This document shows, in pieces, positions 39,610-46,572 of a DNA stretch of 64,000 nt. A model generated the notes under the pieces. It searched no databases and was not told the DNA's origin. It saw only the letters and a program-made list of their open reading frames with translations. The position numbers and the translations under genes were made by a program. The stretch's first letter is position 1; each line of letters opens with the position of its first letter. Source of the DNA: Haliscomenobacter sp. (GTDB taxonomy: Bacteria; Bacteroidota; Bacteroidia; Chitinophagales; Saprospiraceae); assembly GCA_016707205.1 (NCBI GenBank), contig JADJHZ010000012.1, positions 1-64,000 of the forward strand, read 5' to 3'.

Positions 39610-40374
39610 ATGTTTCGATTGGACCAAAAAACAGCAGTGGTTACCGGCGGCGGCAGCGGGATCGGCCGGGCGATTTCCCTGCTCTTTGCTTCCAGCGGCG
39701 CCGAAGTCCATATTCTCGATCTTCAGGAGCAGGCTGCTTTGGATACCCTTGCCCAAATTCAGCGCGAAGGCGGCCGGGGTAATGCGCACCGGTGCAATGT
39801 CGCCCACCTGGAGGAGGTAGAATCTGTTTTTCAAAAGATCGGGAAATTGGATATTCTGGTCAATAATGCAGGCATCGCCCATGTGGGCAACCTGGAGAAC
39901 ACCGCTCCGGAAGACCTGGAAAAGGTGATGGCCGTGAACGTATGGGGCGTATACCATTGCCTGCACACAGCGGTTCCGCTGATGAGGCAGCGCGGAGGTG
40001 GCGTTATCCTCAATCTGTCGTCCATCGCCGCTCAGGTAGGGATACCGGACCGGTTTGCCTATTCTTTGACAAAAGGGGCGGTGATGGCGATGACCCTTTC
40101 GGTAGCTAAGGATTACCTCCACGACCATATCCGGTGCAATTGCATCTCTCCGGCAAGGATCCATACTCCTTTTGTGGATGGGTTCATCGCCAAAAATTAT
40201 CCAGGCAGGGAGGCGGAGATCTTTGAAAAATTATCCAAAACCCAGCCTATCGGCCGGATGGGTAAGCCGGAGGAAGTAGCGGCGCTGGCGCTTTTTTTGT
40301 GCAGCGACGAAGCCGGGTTCATTACCGGTTGTGATTATGCCTTTGACGGCGGATTCATTAAACTGAATAATTAG
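39610..40374 (+). CDS. SDR oxidoreductase, probable 2-keto-3-deoxy-sugar-acid dehydrogenase
   Basis: The 254-residue short-chain dehydrogenase has VVTGGGSGIGRAISLLFASS, ILVNNAGIAHVG, the active-site Ser in NLSSIAAQVG, and YSLTK. The C-terminal GCDYAFDGGFIKLNN is standard. Together with the next two genes it resembles the non-phosphorylating L-fucose/L-rhamnose routes, in which an SDR oxidises 2-keto-3-deoxy-L-fuconate to the 2,4-diketo acid. That function is inferred from neighbourhood. It is the first gene of a compact rightward operon with 7-base gaps. Confidence 0.82.
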   Translation: MFRLDQKTAVVTGGGSGIGRAISLLFASSGAEVHILDLQEQAALDTLAQIQREGGRGNAHRCNVAHLEEVESVFQKIGKLDILVNNAGIAHVGNLENTAPEDLEKVMAVNVWGVYHCLHTAVPLMRQRGGGVILNLSSIAAQVGIPDRFAYSLTKGAVMAMTLSVAKDYLHDHIRCNCISPARIHTPFVDGFIAKNYPGREAEIFEKLSKTQPIGRMGKPEEVAALALFLCSDEAGFITGCDYAFDGGFIKLNN

Positions 40375-40381
40375 GAATCGT

Positions 40382-41242
40382 ATGGATTTGTTTAGGTATT
40401 GGGAAGGAAGCAGCCTCAAATGCGGCGTTCGTAATAATGGGCGCTCTTATGCGGTATCCGGGTTGTTTCCGGATTACGACGGCGTTTTTTTTGCCGACGG
40501 CGGCCTGCAGGCGCTGGCTGAGGCTTTGAACTCGGGATCCAAGGACTTGATCCCGATAGACCATCCCCAATGGCAGCAGTTGGCAGCCCCTTTCGCTACA
40601 CCTTCCAAAATCGTTTGCATTGGGCTCAACTACGCGGATCATGCCCGGGAAACCGGCGCAGAAATACCGGCGGAGCCCATCCTGTTCATGAAATCCAACA
40701 CCTCTTTCTCCGGGCCAAATGACGATATTATGCTGCCGCGGGGTTCTCAAAAGACCGATTGGGAAGTGGAACTAGCCGTTGTGATTTCCCGGAAAGCCCG
40801 TTATGTCGAAGAAAACGAAGCCCTGGAATACGTTGCCGGCTATTGCTTGCACAACGACCTTTCCGAGCGGGAGTTCCAACTGGAACGCGGCGGCACCTGG
40901 GACAAAGGCAAGGGCTGCGATACCTTTGCTCCCATGGGCCCTTATCTGGTGACGCCCGATTCGATTTCCGATGCCGACAACCTGGACATGTGGCTCAAGG
41001 TCAATGGCCAAACGATGCAAAAAAGCAATACCCGGAATTTGATTTTCAAGATCCCGGCCTTGATCGCTTATACCAGCCAATTCATGACCTTGCTCCCGGG
41101 GGACGTTATTTCTACCGGCACGCCGCCCGGGGTGGGCTTGGGGTTGAAGCCGCCGGTCTTCCTGCAGCCGGGGGATGTCGTGGAGCTGGGTATCCAAGGT
41201 TTGGGGGAGGCCCGCCAAACCGTTGTGCCTTTTAAAAAATAA
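40382..41242 (+). CDS. Fumarylacetoacetate hydrolase family protein, probable 2,4-diketo-3-deoxy-sugar-acid hydrolase
   Basis: The 286-residue protein has the FAH C-terminal fold: KIVCIGLNYADHARETGAEI, FMKSNTSFSGPNDDI, the metal-binding acid cluster in DWEVELAVVISRKA, and DVISTGTPPGVGLGLKPP. Enzymes of this subfamily split 2,4-diketo-3-deoxy-L-fuconate or -rhamnonate into pyruvate and L-lactate. The two flanking SDR genes fit preceding oxidation steps. The lactonase and the dehydratase needed for a full route are not in the window, so the sugar remains an inference. Confidence 0.85.
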   Translation: MDLFRYWEGSSLKCGVRNNGRSYAVSGLFPDYDGVFFADGGLQALAEALNSGSKDLIPIDHPQWQQLAAPFATPSKIVCIGLNYADHARETGAEIPAEPILFMKSNTSFSGPNDDIMLPRGSQKTDWEVELAVVISRKARYVEENEALEYVAGYCLHNDLSEREFQLERGGTWDKGKGCDTFAPMGPYLVTPDSISDADNLDMWLKVNGQTMQKSNTRNLIFKIPALIAYTSQFMTLLPGDVISTGTPPGVGLGLKPPVFLQPGDVVELGIQGLGEARQTVVPFKK

Positions 41243-41249
41243 ACCGGAG

Positions 41250-42038
41250 ATGGATTTGCAACTAACGGACAAGGTCGTCATCGTCACCGGCGGGGCGAAA
41301 GGAATAGGGGAAGGCATTTGCCGCGCTCTTGCCCGGGAAGGGGCAATCCCGGTTATTTTAGGCCGAAACCAGGCCGACAACCTCAAGGCGCTGGCGGCCA
41401 TCCAGAAAGCGGGCGGCGCCGGATTGGCGATTGAGGCTGAGCTCTCTGATCCGGCCCAATGCCAGAAAGCGGTAGAAGAGACCGCAGCCCGCTATGGCCG
41501 TATCGAAGGGTTGGTTAATAATGCCGGCGCCAACGACGGGATCGGTTTGGAACACGGGAGCTATGAGCAGTTCATGGCCTCCCTGCACCGAAACGTCGTC
41601 CATTATTACCTCATGGCGCACCATGCCCTTCCTTACCTTAAAGAATCGCGCGGCGCTATCGTGAATATCGGTTCCAAAACAGCCGAAACCGGCCAGGGCG
41701 GCACCTCCGCCTACGCCGCCGCCAACGGCGCCCGCAACGCCCTTACCCGCGAATGGGCGGTCGAACTGCTGAAGTACGGCATCCGGGTCAACGCCGTGAT
41801 CGTCGCCGAGTGCTGGACGCCTTTGTATGCCCGCTGGATTGACACCCTGCCGAACCCGGAGGCGATGCTGCAGAAAATCCGGGCGAGAATCCCGCTCGGC
41901 AACCGGATGACTACGGTGGAAGAAATTTCGGATATGGCCGTTTTTTTGTTATCGGAAAAATCCAGCCACACTACCGGTCAATTGATCCATGTGGATGGCG
42001 GATATGTGCACCTGGACCGGGCGTTGATCGGAGAATAG
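41250..42038 (+). CDS. SDR oxidoreductase, L-fucose dehydrogenase-like, with YxxxN
   Basis: This 262-residue short-chain dehydrogenase begins MDLQLTDKVVIVTGGAKGIG and keeps GLVNNAGAND, NIGSKTAET and the C-terminal TGQLIHVDGGYVHLDRALIG. The catalytic Tyr lies in GTSAYAAANGARNAL, where the usual Lys four places on is Asn. The TREWAVELLKYGIRVNAVIV and CWTPLYARWIDTLP segments resemble bacterial L-fucose dehydrogenases, which would start the pathway suggested by the two upstream genes. Whether the Asn is normal for this subfamily or a loss of function is open. A membrane transporter gene follows after 112 bases. Confidence 0.8.
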   Translation: MDLQLTDKVVIVTGGAKGIGEGICRALAREGAIPVILGRNQADNLKALAAIQKAGGAGLAIEAELSDPAQCQKAVEETAARYGRIEGLVNNAGANDGIGLEHGSYEQFMASLHRNVVHYYLMAHHALPYLKESRGAIVNIGSKTAETGQGGTSAYAAANGARNALTREWAVELLKYGIRVNAVIVAECWTPLYARWIDTLPNPEAMLQKIRARIPLGNRMTTVEEISDMAVFLLSEKSSHTTGQLIHVDGGYVHLDRALIGE

Positions 42039-42150
42039 GTATTGCTCCGGGCTTTTTAGATAGTGTAAAAATGACAATAATTTAACCAAAGAATATTCTG
42101 AATCGCGGCGCGTTTTTCGTATCTTTCCAACTCATTAATCGCGCCGTGTT

Positions 42151-43590
42151 ATGGACTTCAAAAAAAGGCTTCGGCAACCATCCTCCAAGCAGCTCAAAGC
42201 TGCCGTAGCCATTCTTGTCCCGCTGTTTATTTTGCTTATTCCGCTCCATTGGATTCCCATTCCCGGGTTGACGGTTGTCGAGCAACGGGTCATTGCTATT
42301 TTTTTTGCTGCCGCTTTGTTGTGGGTACTCGAACCCATCCCGATTTACGCAACCAGCATTCTGGTCATTTTTCTGGAATTGCTATTGATTTCGGACACGG
42401 CATTACTGCCTTTCCGGGAGGGTCCGCCAGAAAGTTTTGGAGAATTGATGCATTACAAAGACATCATGGCCACGCTGGCCTCTCCGATCATTCTGTTGTT
42501 TTTAGGCGGTTTTTTCCTGGCTATTGCCGCGACGAAGTACGGCCTGGACGTACAGCTGGCGGCGGTGCTCCTCCGTCCGTTCGGCGCCAAGCCGAATACG
42601 GTGATGCTGGGATTAATGTCGATTACCGCGCTATTTTCGATGTTTATGAGCAATACGGCTGCCACGGCGATGATGCTGTCTATTCTGAGTCCAATCCTGC
42701 GGGAGGTTGACCGGCAGGACCGAGGCCGGGTGGCTTTGGTTTTGGCTATTCCTTTCGCGGCAAACATTGGCGGGTTGGGCACGCCGATTGGCAGCCCGCC
42801 CAACGCGATCGGGTTAAACTACATCAATCTGAGTTTTGGGCAGTGGATGTTGTTTGCCGTTCCTTTTGTCGTACTCATCCTATTGGCTTCCTGGTTGGTC
42901 CTGCGCCGGTTATTCCCCTTTGAGATGAAGGAGATCCGGCTGAAGGTTCCCGGTAAGCCGCGATCGAATTTTAAAACCCGTGCGGTGTATATCACGTTTG
43001 GCGCAACGATCCTGTTGTGGTTAACGGATGTCCTCCACGGGATAAATTCCTATACCATTGCGCTGGTTCCAGTAGCGGTTTTTTTAGTCCTGAATATTAT
43101 CAACAAGGAAGACCTCAAGCAGATAAGCTGGGAGGTATTATGGCTGGTTTCCGGAGGTATTGCCCTGGGGTTGGCCATGGAGCGCACGGGTCTGGCAGCA
43201 CATTTGGTCCATTCGATTGATTTTTCCGGGCTGACGCCTGCGTTAATGGTGCTCCTGGTTGGCACGGTAGCATTGGTCATGGCTAATTTTATGTCGCATA
43301 CCGCCACTGCCAACCTGCTGCTCCCCATTGTTTCGGCATTGGGGGTTTCTTTGCCGCGCCTGGCCGAGTGGGGAGGCAGCGGAGCAATTGTTTTAATGAC
43401 CACTTTTGCCTGTTCCCTGGGGATGTCGCTCCCGATAAGTACCCCGCCGAATGCGCTCGCCCATGCTACGGGCGAAGTCAATGTGCCGGATATGACCAAA
43501 GCGGGGGTACTGATAGGGGTGATAGGCCTCGTACTCTTTTTCCTGATGCTGTTGGGAATGAATCAATTCGGATTTTTTGCGCATATTTAA
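42151..43590 (+). CDS. DASS-family (SLC13) anion transporter
   Basis: The 479-residue membrane protein has about twelve helices and the divalent anion:sodium symporter marks: the first SNT motif in MFMSNTAATAMMLS, GLGTPIGSPPNAIGLNY, and a second motif in NFMSHTATANLLLP with SHT in place of SNT. Family members import dicarboxylates, sulfate or related anions with sodium. Its place between sugar-acid genes and a two-component pair suggests a carboxylate such as a sugar acid, lactate-like or C4 acid, but this is inference. The leader at 42060-42150 is AT-rich and may hold its own promoter. Confidence 0.88.
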   Translation: MDFKKRLRQPSSKQLKAAVAILVPLFILLIPLHWIPIPGLTVVEQRVIAIFFAAALLWVLEPIPIYATSILVIFLELLLISDTALLPFREGPPESFGELMHYKDIMATLASPIILLFLGGFFLAIAATKYGLDVQLAAVLLRPFGAKPNTVMLGLMSITALFSMFMSNTAATAMMLSILSPILREVDRQDRGRVALVLAIPFAANIGGLGTPIGSPPNAIGLNYINLSFGQWMLFAVPFVVLILLASWLVLRRLFPFEMKEIRLKVPGKPRSNFKTRAVYITFGATILLWLTDVLHGINSYTIALVPVAVFLVLNIINKEDLKQISWEVLWLVSGGIALGLAMERTGLAAHLVHSIDFSGLTPALMVLLVGTVALVMANFMSHTATANLLLPIVSALGVSLPRLAEWGGSGAIVLMTTFACSLGMSLPISTPPNALAHATGEVNVPDMTKAGVLIGVIGLVLFFLMLLGMNQFGFFAHI

Positions 43591-43602
43591 GGATAACATG
43601 CC

Positions 43603-44952
43603 ATGATGGAGCAGGAAGAAAGCAACCATACGCTGTGGCTCCGAAAACGCTTTTTCTCGGACCCCAACCGCTGTTTAGACCTGAAGCCAGGGGATAAGCT
43701 GCTTCAACCCGGACAGTACAACGAGCGGCTGTTCATGGTGGTGGAAGGCTTGCTCGTAGGGTCTATAGAGAATGAAGAAGGGCGCCGTTACGAAATTTTT
43801 CGCTCCGGCTCCGGAAAAATCGTTGGCGCCTATAGTTTTTTCTCCGATGCGCATCGGAGCTATTCTACGGTGGTGGCCGAAGAACCAAGCCGGGTAGCCT
43901 ATATTGAGCGGAGCGCCTTAAAGATGGGGACGCCTGAAAACCAGGACTTTGCCGAGCAAATCCTACCCGCCGTGGTCGATGAAATTTACCTGCGCCAGTT
44001 GCAGGCGCATCAACTGACCATTGAGCGGGAGGAAGCGCGGGAACAATTGGCCCGGATGGAAAAACTGGCAGCCCTGGGCCAAATGGCTGCCGGCCTCGCC
44101 CACGAGCTCAATAACGCGATCGGGGTGATCAACAATAACGCCGGGTGGCTGGCAGATCGGATGCGGGAGTATTTGTCGGAAAAAGACAGCAACGGCATGT
44201 TCCCGTTTTTTGAAATCGGCCTGGAATCGGGGATTACCCTTTCCAGCGCTGAAGTGCGCCAACGGAGCCGCGAGTTGGAAGCCAGATTCCAATTATCGGC
44301 TAACCAATCCAAAAATCTAGCCAAAACCGGCATCAGCAACGAGAGCCTGGAGCGGTTTGGCCGCAACCTCCCTCAATACATCGAACGGATCTCCTACTAC
44401 TTCGAAACCGGAAGGGTACTCAACGATATGCTCCACGCTTCGGAACATGCCGCCAAAGTAGTCGCCTCCGTACAACAACTCGGGGCGGCCACCCGGATCA
44501 AACCGCAACCGGCCAACCTCAATGAAACCATTCAGGGCGCTCTGGCGATCGTAAAAAACCTGACCAAATCCCTCCAGCTTGACCTACAATTCGGCAGCTT
44601 GCCTTTGATTGCCGTCAACCCCAGCGATTGGGTACAGGTGTGGATCAACCTGATCAAAAATGCCGCTGAAGCCCTGGTCTCCGCTCGTACGCCAAAAGGG
44701 AAAATTACCATCCGGTCTAAATACGAAGACGGACAGATCGTCATTAAAATTCAGGACAACGGCCCCGGGATACCGGAAGAACTCAAGGCCCGGATCTTCC
44801 AGCCTAACGTCACGACCAAGGTAGAAGGGTTGACGTTCGGCCTTGGCCTTGGCCTGTCTATTGTTCAAAAAATTGTGGAAACCTATCACGGAACCATCGA
44901 ATTGGAAAGCCGCCCCGGATTGACCGTTTTCACGATGAAAATTCCAGCTTGA
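43603..44952 (+). CDS. Histidine kinase with N-terminal cyclic-nucleotide-binding-type domain
   Basis: The 449-residue protein lacks membrane helices. Residues about 15-125 resemble a CRP-type cNMP-binding domain (KPGDKLLQPGQYNERLFMVV, GKIVGAYSFFS). After a coiled helix comes the H-box LAHELNNAIGVINNN with His167, an unusually long helical insert, and a HATPase domain with NLIKNAAEAL, DNGPGIPEELKARIFQP and GLGLGLSIV. A receiver gene follows within 3 bases. The kinase is 13 bases after the transporter gene, so it probably senses a cytoplasmic cue linked to that transporter or to cellular energy state. Confidence 0.88.
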   Translation: MMEQEESNHTLWLRKRFFSDPNRCLDLKPGDKLLQPGQYNERLFMVVEGLLVGSIENEEGRRYEIFRSGSGKIVGAYSFFSDAHRSYSTVVAEEPSRVAYIERSALKMGTPENQDFAEQILPAVVDEIYLRQLQAHQLTIEREEAREQLARMEKLAALGQMAAGLAHELNNAIGVINNNAGWLADRMREYLSEKDSNGMFPFFEIGLESGITLSSAEVRQRSRELEARFQLSANQSKNLAKTGISNESLERFGRNLPQYIERISYYFETGRVLNDMLHASEHAAKVVASVQQLGAATRIKPQPANLNETIQGALAIVKNLTKSLQLDLQFGSLPLIAVNPSDWVQVWINLIKNAAEALVSARTPKGKITIRSKYEDGQIVIKIQDNGPGIPEELKARIFQPNVTTKVEGLTFGLGLGLSIVQKIVETYHGTIELESRPGLTVFTMKIPA

Positions 44953-44954
44953 TT

Positions 44955-45434
44955 ATGGAAAAAATATTTTTGCTCTGCATCGAAGATCAGCGCGAAGTGC
45001 TGAATGCCGTGGTCGAAGACCTGGCGATTTTTGAAGAAGCATTCCCCATCGAAGAATGTGAGTCGGTCGCCGAGGCCATCACCGTAATCGAGGATATTTA
45101 CGATGCCGGCCTGCATTTGGCCGTAGTAATTTCCGACCACGTGATGCCCGACAAAAACGGAATCGACTTCTTGGTGGAACTGCACCAGGATGAACGTTTC
45201 CGCGCCACCAAGAAAATGCTCCTGACCGGATTGGCCACCCATGCCGATACGATCAATGCCATCAATAACGCGGCTATCGACAGGTACATCGCCAAACCCT
45301 GGGATAAAGAGATGCTCCAGGGGTACGTCCGAAAATTGCTAACGGAATACATTCTGGAATCCGGGATCGACTACCAGCCTTACCTGAAATGGTTGGATCA
45401 GGATACCTTATATCAGAAATTGAGGAAGTATTGA
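44955..45434 (+). CDS. Response regulator, receiver domain with short helical tail
   Basis: The 159-residue protein has a receiver domain with Glu10/Asp11 (CIEDQREVL), the phosphoacceptor Asp61 in VVISDHVMPDKNGIDF, Thr in LLTGLA and Lys in YIAKPWDKEML. A 35-residue tail follows (YQPYLKWLDQDTLYQKL) with no DNA-binding domain. VISDHVMP resembles receivers joined to HD-GYP or kinase-linked adaptors. The partner kinase is the gene just upstream. Output is unknown. A lone receiver of this kind could act back on the kinase or by protein contact. Confidence 0.88.
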   Translation: MEKIFLLCIEDQREVLNAVVEDLAIFEEAFPIEECESVAEAITVIEDIYDAGLHLAVVISDHVMPDKNGIDFLVELHQDERFRATKKMLLTGLATHADTINAINNAAIDRYIAKPWDKEMLQGYVRKLLTEYILESGIDYQPYLKWLDQDTLYQKLRKY

Positions 45435-45475
45435 AAGGGGCCGTAGGGGCAGGCCCGCCCGCCGACACCTATCCC

Positions 45476-45505
45476 CTGCTCCCTTACTCCCTGCTCCCTT
45501 ACTCC
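45476..45505 (-). repeat. Perfect 15-base tandem duplication against the nuclease stop
   Basis: CTGCTCCCTTACTCC occurs twice in direct contact and is followed by the nuclease stop codon on the opposite strand. On that strand it reads as TAAGGGAGCAGGGAG units. The same word family is found after rfbA at 31285-31322. Confidence 0.8.
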
Positions 45506-46357
45506 CTAATTTACAGGCCCATCGTCTAACTTAGCCTCCAGTGAATTTTGCGTTGCGGTAGAAAGTTCGGTGAACAAATTGAAGCCGGTTTCTTCTTCAA
45601 TATCATTGACTTTTACCCGAAAATCCCCCCAATGGAGATTGGACACGTCGTCGCGGTTGATGATATTCACGGCGATGACGCGGGTGTTTTTGTTAATCCG
45701 GGACAGGTCGTTGTCGCCTTCGGGCAAAACGACGATGACTTTCCAGATATACCTGGGGACGGTCATCTTCCCGGAAGCCAGTTTTTCGCGGTACCCTCCG
45801 GTACCCACGCCGCCCAAACCGTAATTACCCATGATGATATAGAGTTCGTTGCCCTCGTTGACCAGTTTTCGGCAATAGAGTTCCAATTGCGCCCAGGGGC
45901 CCTGGTTGTGCCCGGGCGCCTGTGGGATGATATTGGTCATGAGGAAGGTCGCGCTGTTGTCGGCTACCGTGATCGTGCGGTCGCCGGAGGGGCATTGGTG
46001 TCCGCGGTCGAAGCCGGTGGCCGAATAGTCGGAACTGATGACCTTATACCAGCTTGCCGGCAGGCTTTCGTCCGGGCGGAAATCGTCCTGGCGGTCGGAA
46101 GCCCCAATCCAGTCTTTATTTAGGTACCAGCTCACCCAATTGGCTGTTCCCCGGGTTTTGTTATACGCCAGGGCGTATTGAGGCCTGGTAATGAGGTAAT
46201 TCTCAGGTTGAGTAATATCGGCTTTGGCGTTGCTGGGGTTACCCAGCGCCAGGTTGTTCGGCCCCAGGTATTCCGGAGATTCGGGCTCGGTAGGTTCGGG
46301 AGTACAAGCCGAAACGGCAAGGGCAATCGCCAAACCTAGAAGTATTCGGGTGCGCAT
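45506..46357 (-). CDS. DNA/RNA non-specific endonuclease, lipoprotein
   Basis: The 283-residue protein has a lipobox AVSAC at residue 18 and a NUC1-type nuclease domain. DRGHQCPSGDR contains the catalytic His120, and TNIIPQAPGHNQGPWAQLE contains the metal-binding Asn. Known relatives (NucA, Serratia nuclease) cut DNA and RNA without sequence preference. Lipid anchoring suggests it works at the cell surface or periplasm, for nutrient DNA or defence. An Asp/Glu/Pro-rich linker follows the lipobox. No inhibitor gene is adjacent. Confidence 0.9.
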   Translation of the reverse strand: MRTRILLGLAIALAVSACTPEPTEPESPEYLGPNNLALGNPSNAKADITQPENYLITRPQYALAYNKTRGTANWVSWYLNKDWIGASDRQDDFRPDESLPASWYKVISSDYSATGFDRGHQCPSGDRTITVADNSATFLMTNIIPQAPGHNQGPWAQLELYCRKLVNEGNELYIIMGNYGLGGVGTGGYREKLASGKMTVPRYIWKVIVVLPEGDNDLSRINKNTRVIAVNIINRDDVSNLHWGDFRVKVNDIEEETGFNLFTELSTATQNSLEAKLDDGPVN

Positions 46358-46460
46358 GGAATCGTATTTTTTGCAAAGGTAAGGGCTGGAGGGGAAACGG
46401 ACCTGGTTTTATGCGGCTCCTTTGTATGGAATCTCCCTGCCGGGGTAGAGTCGGTGAACG

Positions 46461-46511
46461 CATTTTCTCCCTTCGATTTCCCTGTCCTAAAGGGAGCGAA
46501 GGGAGAAAATG
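46461..46511. repeat. Long inverted repeat between S9 peptidase and nuclease genes
   Basis: A perfect 15-base stem (CATTTTCTCCCTTCG and its complement) encloses a shorter CCCT/AGGG pairing. It lies 62 bases beyond the peptidase stop and 104 bases before the nuclease start. There is no T run on its distal side, so a factor-independent terminator is not assured. Confidence 0.7.
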
Positions 46512-46572
46512 GCTAGTTTCATTTAGGGTATAAGGGGCTAATCCGGTCATTTTCGACCGGAGCGCTAAATAG

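Noticed and set aside
46461..46511. Factor-independent terminator for the S9 peptidase
   Set aside because: The stem is strong, but no T run follows in the leftward direction, so it is listed only as an inverted repeat.
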